The translations under genes and the position numbers were made by a program. From positions 1-59,633 of the forward strand of contig PBMZ01000138.1 in NCBI GenBank assembly GCA_002722955.1: a stretch of 59,633 nt of DNA. The letters run 5' to 3'. Below are positions 26,403 to 36,400 of this stretch, piece by piece. Within the stretch, counting starts at the first letter, position 1, and each line of letters begins with the position of its first letter. A model generated the notes under the pieces. That model did not search any database. It was not told the DNA's origin and saw only the letters and a program-made list of their open reading frames with translations. The stretch comes from Planctomycetaceae bacterium (GTDB lineage: Bacteria; Planctomycetota; Planctomycetia; Planctomycetales; Planctomycetaceae).

Positions 26403-26709
26403 ATGTCACGGCGGGATCAGTATCATCAGTCGGTCGTCAATGCACTGAAAAAGGATGGATGGCTGATAACGGATGACCCACTTACTCTCGAATTCGCTGG
26501 TAAACTGATCGGTATTGATCTGGGCGCCGAAAAGCTTTTTGCTGCAGAAAAGGGAAACGAGCAGGTGGCGCTTGAGATCAAATCGTTCCAGTCTGCTTCT
26601 GATCGACTTGTTTCAGGAGCAAGATGTCCAAGACATAATTCAGTTACACTCAGTGAAGATGGTCGTGTTCGAGCCGACTAGCGAGGAACTAATCAAATGG
26701 ATCGACTAA
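26403..26709 (+). pseudogene. xisH: xisH, internally deleted and frameshifted
   Basis: From the ATG at 26403 the frame reads SRRDQYHQSVVNALKKDGW, then ITDDPLTLEFAG, IDLGAEKLFAAEKGN and ALEIKSF. This matches the N-terminal half of XisH, a PD-(D/E)xK-fold protein of about 135-140 residues (D of IDLGAEK, E and K of LEIKS). After IKSFQSASD the frame runs into unrelated residues and stops at 26681. The normal XisH ending appears in another frame (FQEQDVQDIIQL, then KMVVFEPTSEELIKWID), stopping at 26709. The middle of the protein, about 45 residues, is missing, so a deletion that also shifted the frame is the simplest explanation. The stop region overlaps the xisI start by 13 bases, as in intact pairs. 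Confidence 0.75.
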
Positions 26710-27017
26710 ACGAACTGCAGAGCATCGTCACGAAGCTAATCGATGAGTTTGCGGAAGACTGGAATCCTCATGATGGTACATCTATTGAAGCTGTGATCGA
26801 CCAAACTCACGGACACTTTCAGATCATTCGAACCGGCTGGAAAGACGATCTATTCGTCCATATGTGTTTGGTGCATTTGGTTATAAGAAGCGGAAAGATC
26901 GAGTTGCTGAAGAATGAAACGGAAATCTTGTGGGACCAAGAACTGATGGATCGCGGAGTCCTCCCTGGCGAGATTGTCTTAGCATTTCGCCACTCACAGA
27001 CGCCAGTTCAACAATAA
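26697..27017 (+). CDS. xisI: XisI-family protein
   Basis: The 106-residue product has the XisI pattern: MDRLNELQSIVTKLIDEFAE, then HFQIIRTGWKDDLFVHMCLV, and a C-terminal EILWDQELMDRGVLPGEIVL. XisH and XisI were named for control of fdxN element excision in heterocystous cyanobacteria. The pair is now seen in many bacteria with no such element, and its biochemical role is unsettled. Here xisI is intact at 106 residues (usual length about 110) while xisH is broken. Its ATG lies inside the old xisH 3' end. Intact pairs are common in cyanobacteria, so horizontal acquisition is plausible. Confidence 0.85.
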   Translation: MDRLNELQSIVTKLIDEFAEDWNPHDGTSIEAVIDQTHGHFQIIRTGWKDDLFVHMCLVHLVIRSGKIELLKNETEILWDQELMDRGVLPGEIVLAFRHSQTPVQQ

Positions 27018-27059
27018 TGTTGGTGAGTTCCGTGTTATCAACAATTAGAGAATGAATCA

Positions 27060-28013
27060 GTGCAAGAATACGAATGCGAACTTCTGTTTCGCCCTGATAG
27101 CGATGCCCTCCGATTCCTTCCCGAAGGGCCTTACCCATACGGAGCAAACCGCTTCAGCTGGGTGGCCATTCAGCATGGAAGTGATCAAGAACGCGGTTCA
27201 CTGAACGTGTACGACTTTGCCGACGGCTCGAACAAGACGTTCGAGCTTCAAGGTCGTCCTGGATTCGCCTTCCCCACAGATCGTCAAGATACCTTCGTGG
27301 TCGGTTTGGAGCGGCGCGTTGTGCTTGTCGATCTGAACACGGGCGACGAGACCCTCTTATGTGACGGTGTCGATAACCACGTTGAAAACACGATCATCAA
27401 CGATGGCATGGCCTTTGACGGCGGATTGATATTTGGATCGAAGGAACTGACATTCTCGAAGACCATCGCGGGCTTGTACCTCTATCGCAGTGCGGATCGG
27501 CAGTTGATCACACTGCGTACAGACCAGATTTGCTCGAATGGCAAGGCATTGGTCGAGCGAAACGGACAACTGACGCTGATCGATATTGATTCACCAACAA
27601 AGACGGTCGTTGGCTATCCGATAGACGTTGAAGCGGGCACTCTGGGCGAGAAGCAAGTCCTGCTGGACTTTACCGCCGAGGAGATCTTTCCCGACGGCAT
27701 GATTCTGACTCCTGACGGTACCGGCGTCATTATCGCCTTCTACAACCCCAACGACGCCGATTACGGAGTCGCTCGACAACACAACTTGGAAACTAGGAAA
27801 ACTGAGGCGATTTGGAGAACTGCAAAGGCACCGCAATGTACTTGTCCGCAGTTACTCGAGTTAGACGGTGCCATCAAGCTCGTGCTGACAACGGCGGTCG
27901 AGCACATGACGACCGAGCGACAGCAGCAACACAGCAACTCGGGCAGCCTGTTTATCGGAGACACAAACTTCTCTATTCTTCCCGAAACACCAACCTTCAC
28001 AGTTGGCAATTGA
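27060..28013 (+). CDS. SMP-30/gluconolactonase-like beta-propeller protein
   Basis: The 317-residue product starts at GTG 27060. It lacks a signal peptide, so it should be cytoplasmic. Repeated four-strand blades are visible: GSLNVYDFADGSNKTFELQG, VVLVDLNTGDETLLCDGV and VENTIINDGMAFDGGLIFGS. The segment FPDGMILTPDGTGVIIAFYN matches the PDGM signature of the SMP-30/regucalcin/gluconolactonase family. Members hydrolyse sugar lactones or bind calcium; the full set of metal ligands is not obvious here. It follows xisI by 42 bases. I am fairly sure of the fold and unsure of an enzyme activity. Confidence 0.7.
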   Translation: MQEYECELLFRPDSDALRFLPEGPYPYGANRFSWVAIQHGSDQERGSLNVYDFADGSNKTFELQGRPGFAFPTDRQDTFVVGLERRVVLVDLNTGDETLLCDGVDNHVENTIINDGMAFDGGLIFGSKELTFSKTIAGLYLYRSADRQLITLRTDQICSNGKALVERNGQLTLIDIDSPTKTVVGYPIDVEAGTLGEKQVLLDFTAEEIFPDGMILTPDGTGVIIAFYNPNDADYGVARQHNLETRKTEAIWRTAKAPQCTCPQLLELDGAIKLVLTTAVEHMTTERQQQHSNSGSLFIGDTNFSILPETPTFTVGN

Positions 28014-28105
28014 CAGAATCTTGCAATAGGGCTACATAGTCCCGTCTCTCTCCCACGAACCCGACGTGTCGATGTTCGGAAACAGGGAAGTTCCGGGCGG
28101 GAACG

Positions 28106-30151
28106 ATGAAGCAAGTCTTTCACTCGCCAGAAAAGATGGCGACAGTGCTCGCGGATGTGCCGTGTCCGGTATTGGAACCCGGACACGTCTTGGTTCGCAA
28201 TCGCGCTGGCGTCATTTCGCATGGACCGCAGACGGCCAATGCGTCGTGTGTTGGGACCGTTGCGGCTGCTTCCAACGACTCGCAACAGTTTCGTTTAGGC
28301 GATCGAGTGATCGGATTCGGACCGCACTCGGAAGTCGCCGTGCTTGAAGCTAGCAGAGTTGCGATCATCCCCACAGGTGTCGGTGATGACGCTGCAGCCT
28401 TTGCACCAATCGCGGCGACAGTCTTACGAGGTATCCAAAGTAATGCGATTCAGTTAGGTGAATCGACGGCCGTCATCGGCATGGACCTGAGCGGGCTGTT
28501 GGCCGTGCAATTACTCAAAGCCAGCGGTTGTCGAGTCTTAAGTATCGATACGTCAGCCCAACAGCTTTTGCTTGCCGAACGATTTGGCGCTGAAACCGTC
28601 AACCTTGCCGTTGAAGAAGACCTGCAATCTTGCGTCGACCGATTTACTCGCGGAGCTGGAATCGACACCTTACTGATCAGTTCGGCGAATCACGAATTTG
28701 ACGCCCTGGCCATTGCTTCGTCAATCACTCGAGTTGATGGCCGCATCATCGTGCTCAACGATACACCCAAGCCCTCCGTAAATGCGGACGTTACTCGGAA
28801 GCGCGTCTTCTTCGCTGGCATCGACGGCCATCAGCCGGATTCGAAAACTGAGAGTAAGTCGCTACAGGTCGTGTTGGATCTGATGGCTGCTGGAAGTTTG
28901 CGGACCGATCAGTTGATCACGCATCGATTTCCACTCGAGCGTGCAGAGGACGCGTTCAAAGTGCTGGGAGATACACAGCATCTGGGCGTCTTGTTGGATT
29001 ACCCCGTCGAAGAATCCAGTGAGGCCACCCTGACGTTTTCTCCGACGATCCGAATGCCCACGACAAGTTCACCCAGGCCGCGAAGTAGTCAGTTGCGAGT
29101 CGGCTTCATTGGCGCTGGCAAGACGGCGCGGCGGATTCTGATGCCAGCCTTCAAACAGCATGGAGCAAGGCTGGAGGCGGTCGCCACGTTCTCGGCACTG
29201 TCAGCGTTTCGGGCGGCTCGCCGATTTGGTATTGGAGTCACGACCACGGATCCTCAATGTGTACTTCACGATCCGAAGATTGATGTCGTCGTCATAGCTA
29301 CTCGACATCACAAACATTACCGGTACGTTGCCGAAGCACTGGCCGCTGGCAAACACGTTTACGTCGAGAATCCGGTCGCTTTGAATCAGGAACAGTTTCA
29401 ATACGTGACCGATGCGGTTGATCGAATCGATGCGAGTGAACAAATCTTGATGGTTGGTTTTCATCGTCGGTTTGCTCAGCACTCGCGGCGGATTGCCTCA
29501 TTGCTGGAAAGTCGCAACGACCCGAAGATGTTGGTGATGTCGGTCAATGCTGGGTCACTCAAACCAAATCACTGGCGGCATGATCTAGAGATTGGTGGCG
29601 GCCGCTTGATTGGCGAAGCGTCTCACTTCATTGATTTCGTGCGATTCCTATGTGGCCACGGAATCGTCGACATGAACACGGTTGGTCTGGGCCAAGGCTC
29701 GGGCAACGCCGCCAACTCAACCGACCAGGTTTACGATTCGGCCAGCATTCAACTTCAGTTCGCCGACGAGTCCGTGGGCGTAATCCAATTCGTCTCAACT
29801 GGTCATCCCAGCTTTCCTCAAGAGCGGCTTGAGGTTTTCGTGGGTGGTCGAACCGTACAACTCGAAAACTTTCGCCGCGTACGGATGTTGGGTTGGAAAC
29901 CTTTTAAACACATGAAACTGTGGAAGCCAGACAAGGGCCATTTTCGCGCGGTCTATGAGTTTATCGAAGCCGTTAGAGGCCACCGCGCATGTCCGACTCC
30001 ATTTCACGAAGTCGCCGAAGTTGCTTTTGCTAGCTTTGTCGCTGATGCCAGCGTTCGCCGTCGACCGATTTCGGTCGAGAGCGAAAAGGCACTAGACGCC
30101 GCGCGGCGAAGTTTTATCGAGCAACCTCAGGAGCACCGCAAGGCGGGATAG
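28106..30151 (+). CDS. Bi-domain oxidoreductase (MDR-like plus Gfo/Idh/MocA)
   Basis: The 681-residue product joins two dehydrogenase folds. Residues 1-~310 resemble medium-chain dehydrogenases (PGHVLVRNRAGVISHG, FRLGDRVIGFGPHSEVAV, then a nucleotide-binding TAVIGMDLSGLLAVQLLKAS). Residues ~330-680 are Gfo/Idh/MocA-like (LRVGFIGAGKTARRILMPAF, VVVIATRHHKHYRYVAEALA). Two features are unusual. The N-terminal half seems to lack ~50 residues that normally follow the VISxGT-type motif. The catalytic-site EKP motif reads ENP (GKHVYVENPVALN), replacing the usual lysine. Such fusions occur in polysaccharide and lipid-glycan gene clusters. An ABC exporter gene follows after 8 bases and is almost certainly co-transcribed. 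Confidence 0.82.
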   Translation: MKQVFHSPEKMATVLADVPCPVLEPGHVLVRNRAGVISHGPQTANASCVGTVAAASNDSQQFRLGDRVIGFGPHSEVAVLEASRVAIIPTGVGDDAAAFAPIAATVLRGIQSNAIQLGESTAVIGMDLSGLLAVQLLKASGCRVLSIDTSAQQLLLAERFGAETVNLAVEEDLQSCVDRFTRGAGIDTLLISSANHEFDALAIASSITRVDGRIIVLNDTPKPSVNADVTRKRVFFAGIDGHQPDSKTESKSLQVVLDLMAAGSLRTDQLITHRFPLERAEDAFKVLGDTQHLGVLLDYPVEESSEATLTFSPTIRMPTTSSPRPRSSQLRVGFIGAGKTARRILMPAFKQHGARLEAVATFSALSAFRAARRFGIGVTTTDPQCVLHDPKIDVVVIATRHHKHYRYVAEALAAGKHVYVENPVALNQEQFQYVTDAVDRIDASEQILMVGFHRRFAQHSRRIASLLESRNDPKMLVMSVNAGSLKPNHWRHDLEIGGGRLIGEASHFIDFVRFLCGHGIVDMNTVGLGQGSGNAANSTDQVYDSASIQLQFADESVGVIQFVSTGHPSFPQERLEVFVGGRTVQLENFRRVRMLGWKPFKHMKLWKPDKGHFRAVYEFIEAVRGHRACPTPFHEVAEVAFASFVADASVRRRPISVESEKALDAARRSFIEQPQEHRKAG

Positions 30152-30159
30152 ATTATCTC

Positions 30160-32319
30160 ATGCAGACATTTGGACGTCTCATTCCATTCTTAATGCCACA
30201 CAGACGCAAGATCGCGACATCCGCCTTCTTCGCAGTGATCGTGGCGCTGCTTTGGGCGGTCAATCTGTCCTTCACGTTTTTGGTCGTCAAGGTCTTGCTG
30301 CAAGGCGAAAGCCTGCCGTCCTATGTCGCCAACAGAATTGAAGCTTCTCAAAGCGACATCAAAGGGCACAGTAACTCTTTAGCGTCACTCGACAGCCGAC
30401 TAACGGCAGCTCAAGCAACAAGGGACAAAGATGACGAAACCGTTGTGGCAATCTACAAGGAGAAGTCGCGCCAACAACGCAAGCTGAGCGCGGCGTCTCG
30501 ACGATTGCTCGTACTGTCATGGGTGCAAGCCAACGTAATCCCGCTTGTTCCAGAAGATCAATTTGACACGTACGCGCTGATCTTGGGGCTGCTTGTATTC
30601 TTGACGGCAATGAAAGGGACAAGCGTCTTCATCCAAGACTACTTGATCGGTTCGGTCGTCGAATTGGTGATGATGGGCTTGCGCAAAGCATGCTTTCGAC
30701 GCGTGCTAAAAGTTGACTACCAAACGTTGTCTAATAACGGCACGTCCGATCTCGTTGCGCGCTTTACCAATGACATTACGATGTTGGCCACCGGATTGTT
30801 GTTGCTCGGCGGCAAGGTGATTCGCGAGCCGCTGAAAGCTGTCGCCTGTATCGGATTCGCGTTCTTCTTCAACTGGCAGTTGACGTTGCTCTCATTGCTG
30901 ATGGTGCCGTTGATCGCCGTCGTGTTTTATCGATTCGGTAAGACATTGAAGCAAGCCTCTCATCACACCATGGAGAGTATGTCGCGAATCTACAAAACGC
31001 TTGAGGAAACCTTTGACGGTCTGAAAGTGGTTATCGCCTTTAACAGCGCACGGCGGCACCGTCGCCAGTTTCATCAAGAGACCAAAGAGTACTATCGCAA
31101 GTCGATGAAGGTGCTCCAGGTCGATGCGCTGACCAGTCCAACGACCGAATTACTCGGCATCCTGGCGGTATGTTTGGCCGTTTTGCCCGGAGCGTACTTA
31201 GTGTTGCGCGAAGTTACGTTGATTTGGGGCATCAAGTTGACATCAACAAAGATGGACATCGCCGATTTGTCAACATTGTACGCTCTTCTAATTGGTACAT
31301 TGGATCCCATCCGCAAGTTGTCGTCTGTCTATACGAAGCTGAAGCGGTCGGCGGCAGCCGCGGATCGCATCTTTGAGTTGATGGACATGGAATCCAAAGT
31401 CCAGTCGCCCGAGCAACCTAAGATCCTTGGTCGACACCGCAAATCCATCACTTTCAATGATGTGAAGTTCAAGTATGCGACAAATGACGAAGCAGACACC
31501 CGTCCCGTCGTCTTGAGAGGCATCGACCTAAGCATTTCCTTTGGCGAAGCTGTCGCCATTGTTGGCGAGAACGGCTGCGGAAAATCGACGTTGTTAAGTC
31601 TGCTGCCTCGATACTTCGATGTCGATTCCGGAACGGTCGAAGTAGACGAAGTGAATATTCGCGACGTCAGCCTTGGCGAACTTCGTTCTCAAGTTGCCAT
31701 CGTTACTCAAGAGACCATCTTGTTTGATGACACGATCGCTGGAAACATTCGTTACGGGCGCCCGAGCGCGACGGATGAAGAAGTCGCCGCTGCGGCGAAG
31801 CAGGCTTATGTGACGAGTTTCCTGGAACAAATGCCCGATGGATTGGAAACCCGTGTTGGCGAGAAAGGTCGCCAGCTTTCCGGTGGGCAACGTCAACGCG
31901 TCGCTCTTGCGCGGGCAATCTTGCGTGATCCATCGATTTTGATTTTGGACGAAGCCACCTCGGCCATCGATGCACAGAGCGAGGCCTTGATTCACGAGGT
32001 GCTTGCGGACTTTACCAAGAACCGAACAACGTTCTTGATCACTCACGCGATCAATCAAAGCATCCTGAATTTCGTCACCCAAATCGTTGTTATGGACGAA
32101 GGAAAAGTTGTCGCCATCGGCACTCACGAGCAGTTGCGAGAGACGTCCCCATTGTACTGCAAGCTGTATCAATCGCAGATTCGCCAGCAAACGCCCGAGT
32201 ACAACGAGGACTTTGCGCCAGACATCGACGACACACCTCACTTCATCCCATTCCCCAGCCGCGCGAAGTCATCTGACGACGAAGACTTCCCCGATCCCGC
32301 TCTGCGACCAGCCCGCTAA
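30160..32319 (+). CDS. ABC exporter, fused membrane and ATPase domains (MsbA-like)
   Basis: The 719-residue half-transporter has an N-terminal membrane domain (first helix FFAVIVALLWAVNLSFTFLV) and a C-terminal ATPase. Walker A is GENGCGKSTLLSL, the signature is QLSGGQRQRVALARAIL, and Walker B is ILILDEATSAID. Between the first two helices it carries an extra coiled-coil-like periplasmic loop of ~60 residues (residues ~55-115, rich in K/R/Q/S), longer than in MsbA. The tail beyond the ATPase (~40 residues) is acidic and Pro-rich. It probably exports a lipid or glycolipid precursor, given the MsbA-like layout and the oxidoreductase before it; the cargo is an inference. Confidence 0.88.
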   Translation: MQTFGRLIPFLMPHRRKIATSAFFAVIVALLWAVNLSFTFLVVKVLLQGESLPSYVANRIEASQSDIKGHSNSLASLDSRLTAAQATRDKDDETVVAIYKEKSRQQRKLSAASRRLLVLSWVQANVIPLVPEDQFDTYALILGLLVFLTAMKGTSVFIQDYLIGSVVELVMMGLRKACFRRVLKVDYQTLSNNGTSDLVARFTNDITMLATGLLLLGGKVIREPLKAVACIGFAFFFNWQLTLLSLLMVPLIAVVFYRFGKTLKQASHHTMESMSRIYKTLEETFDGLKVVIAFNSARRHRRQFHQETKEYYRKSMKVLQVDALTSPTTELLGILAVCLAVLPGAYLVLREVTLIWGIKLTSTKMDIADLSTLYALLIGTLDPIRKLSSVYTKLKRSAAAADRIFELMDMESKVQSPEQPKILGRHRKSITFNDVKFKYATNDEADTRPVVLRGIDLSISFGEAVAIVGENGCGKSTLLSLLPRYFDVDSGTVEVDEVNIRDVSLGELRSQVAIVTQETILFDDTIAGNIRYGRPSATDEEVAAAAKQAYVTSFLEQMPDGLETRVGEKGRQLSGGQRQRVALARAILRDPSILILDEATSAIDAQSEALIHEVLADFTKNRTTFLITHAINQSILNFVTQIVVMDEGKVVAIGTHEQLRETSPLYCKLYQSQIRQQTPEYNEDFAPDIDDTPHFIPFPSRAKSSDDEDFPDPALRPAR

Positions 32320-32459
32320 CGATTCGGTTATCGGCCTGAGGTCGGGTTGATGGGTACGTTGCAATAGGTCAAAGCAGCCATCTCGTTGGCACCACGCAGA
32401 ATGTTCTTCGGTTGCCAGGACCTTCCCTTGAGATACGTGATGCGACTGAATGAACCTGG

Positions 32460-33362
32460 TCACTCGCTAACAAACCAGCGGATCGCATAACGCCGCTCGT
32501 CGCGGTGAAACTTCAGCGTGTAAGGATCACAAAGCCAGCGGGCGACATGACCGTCTGTTCGCGGCATCAGCCATCCAAAATCCCAACCGCGGCTTTGATA
32601 TCCTAAGGGGATCGAGGGGCACGTCCTCACAACTGGATGCAATGACGCTATGAATAACGCCTGGTCGGTGTAGAAGTAACAAGCTCCCGCATGAATGAAG
32701 ACTTCGTGATCGATGCCGCTTTCGGTGCCGTCAAAGTCGCTGCAAAGACCGCGAATCGCCACCTTGATCTCGGCCCCTTGCTCAAAGGCAGATACCAGAT
32801 CCTTGACGTCCCCGGACACAACCTGGCCGGTTTCGTTGTGTGAGAGTACCTCGCGCCAGCTCTGTCTTACGAAGTAGCGGAAGTATTCAAAGTCGTACAC
32901 AAAAGTGCTGCTCGGCGCGTTTGTCTCCGCGTCGAAACTTGTCAGCTCATGATACTTCGGAAAGTCTGGCCACTCGTCGATGGACGCTGGTCCCGGTTCT
33001 CCGCTGGCCGGTTGTCCGTCTAAGAAGGGACGGGCGATAGCCTGATGACCGTCTTGGTTGTAAAGAAAAAACGACATCGATTCGCGCGGACCAAAACCGC
33101 CTGGAAGTTGAACCGGCATCCGTAGGTTCTCGATGCCAGCAACAAAACGATCTTGAATCAGGTACGCGATGCGAAAATCCATGACTTCGCGAATCAACTC
33201 GGTACTGCTCGACGACGGATCGATATGCTCGTTGTGACGAAACGCTGTTCCAACCCGCAGGTCGGCTCCAGCACGGATGGCCGAAACAAGGACGTCTTCA
33301 TTTCCACTGGTAACGTGCCGTGATGAGTCCAAAGTCAACACACACTGCCATCGATCACTCAT
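32460..33362 (-). CDS. Unrecognised 300-residue protein built of two similar domains
   Basis: I do not recognise the family. There is no signal peptide, so it is probably cytoplasmic. The two halves align by eye. Residues ~17-115 begin TSGNEDVLVSAIRAGADLRV and contain IQDRFVAGIENLRM and NQDGHQAIARPFLDG. Residues ~185-290 begin VSGDVKDLVSAFEQGAEIKV and contain YTDQALFIASLHPVV and RTDGHVARWLCDP. Shared features are an SG-DLVSA-GA-(D/E)-(L/I)-(R/K)-V opening, a D-(R/Q)-x-F-x-A centre and a DGH-x-A-R close. The gene lies 84 bases downstream of the kinase/NTPase/FGE-like gene on the same strand and could be its partner. Its 3' end is convergent with the ABC exporter gene. Confidence 0.7.
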   Translation of the reverse strand: MSDRWQCVLTLDSSRHVTSGNEDVLVSAIRAGADLRVGTAFRHNEHIDPSSSSTELIREVMDFRIAYLIQDRFVAGIENLRMPVQLPGGFGPRESMSFFLYNQDGHQAIARPFLDGQPASGEPGPASIDEWPDFPKYHELTSFDAETNAPSSTFVYDFEYFRYFVRQSWREVLSHNETGQVVSGDVKDLVSAFEQGAEIKVAIRGLCSDFDGTESGIDHEVFIHAGACYFYTDQALFIASLHPVVRTCPSIPLGYQSRGWDFGWLMPRTDGHVARWLCDPYTLKFHRDERRYAIRWFVSE

Positions 33363-33446
33363 TTCGTCTTCCCGCTCGGATGAGTTCTAGTTCACACCCA
33401 AGAAATCAATTTCAGAGTCAGTCGCCCGCCGTTCAATCCCGCGCTG

Positions 33447-36400
33447 CTACGGATCGGTCACCGTTCTCACCACGCGAAAACCTGTAAAACTATAGCGAGA
33501 TTGTGGCGGGTAAGTAGATAACATGGAACTTCGTGAGGAGAGAGCGACACTCTTGAAGCTACCGCCGTGCAAGTAGATTTGGTTCGCGTGCACTCGATCA
33601 CCGAGCGCAAAACGGATCGGGTGGTCGTGCGTCCATTCAGAGACATTGCCAAGGACACCATGCAAGCCCCATGGATTGGGACGCAGTGAACCGATAGAAG
33701 CTGTCGAGAGTCCGCCGGATTTCGAAGCAGCTGTCCACGCAAATTGAGTCATGCGGGACTCGTAAGCCCCAAAAAAGAATCGTGTTCGGGAGCCTGCTCG
33801 ACAGATGTATTCCCACTCGGCCGATGTCGGCAGGCGATAGCCTGTACGAGCCAGCTTTTCCTCTGGCAAGTTGAACAACTCGTCCAAGATCTCGGCATTT
33901 GGCTGATGCAAGCTGTCGAAGTCGATGTCGTCAAGTGGCGGGTACACCATCTGATCTTCAGCAATTCCTTCCTGCTCGCTAAGCCAGCGGCAATATCGAA
34001 TGGCATCATACCAACTGGCTTGTGTTACCGGACATGTATCAACGGGACACACTCGACCATCAACCATGTGATAGGAGATGAATTCCCGAAATTGTTCCAC
34101 GCTAACTTCGCACATGCTGACCGCGAGTCGATGTTTCAGAGGCACTTCGCGTATGCCTTCCAGTTCGGTACGACCCGGCTCATCAAATGGCGATCCCATG
34201 ATGAACGAGCTTGCCCGAGGCATCAGTAACATCGTATGACCTGCCGAGTTTCGCCACCATTGCCGACCTGCAATCATTGTGGGTGGCATCGATTCAAACG
34301 ACGGTCGTGGCTGCTGCCACTTTTCCAAGAGCCACATCGCGGCAGCATGTGAACCAGCCTGAGAATTCGACGATTCCCCGATTTGACGTATTTTGCCGAT
34401 TACAGTTGACTGCTCTTCCTCCTCGAGTTCTTCTAGCGAATAACTACCCAATGCCAACAGCAAGCCTTGACGACAGGCAGGGCGTGTTTCTTGGTCAAGC
34501 TGCTCGATCACTTCGCGCAATGGAATTCCAAAACCCTGCATCGACAAAATCAATTCCGTTCTGAGTGAGGGGTCTTCCACCATCTTGAGGCGAGACCATA
34601 GCGGTTGTTTGTCGCCAAGTTCGAATCGCGAAGTCGTGGCAATTGTGAGAGCGTTGAGTTGCTCTTCCGTCAGAGTCCCTCGTCCTTCGAGCGAATCTTC
34701 GACGACCTTAAGTTCTGCGATGGCCGCTTCCGAATGAGAGCGCATCGCGTTCGCAAGATCGCGCAGTTGGGAATTCTCGGCACGCACTGACAGCTCAACA
34801 AGTGCTTTCGGATCATCCCTTAACAACAGGGCGAGAATCGTCGATGAAAACTGGCGTGCTGATAGTGATGCTCGATCGTCATCAAAGCGTTTCTCCAAAT
34901 GAGGGCGCAGCCTTCCCTTCACGAGCAACAATGTGCGAGTCCAATAATCGATCTGACCAGTTCCAACATCCAACAACGCTTCGCTGACTCGTTGAGCAAC
35001 AGCATCCCACACTGGCGATTCTGCATCGACCTTCGCCAATGCTCCGGCAAAACTCAAAGTGCCGTTCAATTCAATTTCTTCCGCCTCAATCTTGGCCGTG
35101 ATGATGTCGATTGGCGGCTTGTCCAATTGGCGAATCGCCTCAACGACAACCTCGTGTTCCGCGGGATTCAATTGGTCAAGCGATTCAGCAAGCAGCTTCG
35201 CAAAGTCGTTGTCTTCCTGCAGCAACGCAAGCAACGCCCTCACCTTCTCTGAAGTTGGTCGTGCTGGATCGTTGACAATTTTTCGTAGTTGAGCCGACCA
35301 ATAGGCGAGGTCGGGAATGGACGCCGCTAACTCGCTGGGGATACGCGAAGGCTCGGCAAGCATCAATCGGCTGATTCGAGCATCCGTCTCACGCTGAGCT
35401 TCTCGTGACGCCATGCGATTTGTGGTCACGAGAGAAATGAAGACGATTGCCAAGACAATCACGCCAAAGCTAACGGCTCGACTTCCGTAAACTCGATCGG
35501 CAGACTTCATCATCTTGGTTTGCCGCTCAGTCCAATGGCCAGGCTGAGTGTAAAACCGTATCAGTAACGTCTCGAGCATCGTCGGCAACTGCTTGCGTTC
35601 AGGTCGAGCACTCCAAAACTTCGCGCGACGTTCCAGCAAAAGTTGCGTGCGTCCTCGACGAGATTCTCGCCTCTCTCGCTCCAACCAAGTTCGCAAAGAC
35701 GGCACCAAGTAGTCATGAGTCAATTCGTAAAGCGGTTCAGATCGCTGCTCTCTCTCTGCGTCGAGTGGATCGATTGACGAAACCAAACGCAACTCATCAC
35801 ACAGGATTCGAAGAACAGTACGAAATTCGACGGACTCGCGTTCGTAACCAGACGCGTCAGCAAGACTCTGAATAGAACATCGATGACCTCGAATCCGTTG
35901 GCCAGCTTGGGGAAGCATTGACTGCAGAATCTCTCGAACTGCGTGTCCGTGCTGCTGATACTTGAGCGGAGCATGTTCCGATCGAAAGCAATCGTCCAAG
36001 AAAGCGACACCAACGCCTTCAGCGCCGCCAAGCTTTTGCAGGGAGTCCATCGTCCAAGGCCGACGTCGCATCATCTCGGCAAATAGCGCCAATCGCACTG
36101 GAACGACTCGGCCATCTTCCGCCAATTCGTCAACGGCCGCTTCGATGAATTGCTGCTGTTCGGGTTCAAGTTGCTGAGGCAAAGTTGGCAACGCTTCGTA
36201 CGCTCGTCCAAATGCAGTCAGCACTTTTCGTGAATGAGATTTCTCGAAGAGGTCGACCGCCTTGCTGTTCTGCCCCTCTTCCAGAGTGATGTCCAATTGT
36301 TTGAGAAACCCAATGACCGACATCCAAAACTCGTCACTCACCAACAATAATGTCTGAACTCGACGGCCATCGCATTGCCGCATGGCGCGTACAAACTCAG

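Noticed and set aside
33447..34260. Considered calling the C-terminal domain an active formylglycine-generating enzyme
   Set aside because: The segment that should hold the catalytic cysteines reads GGSFKSVALSSRSS, with none. A binding role is more likely.
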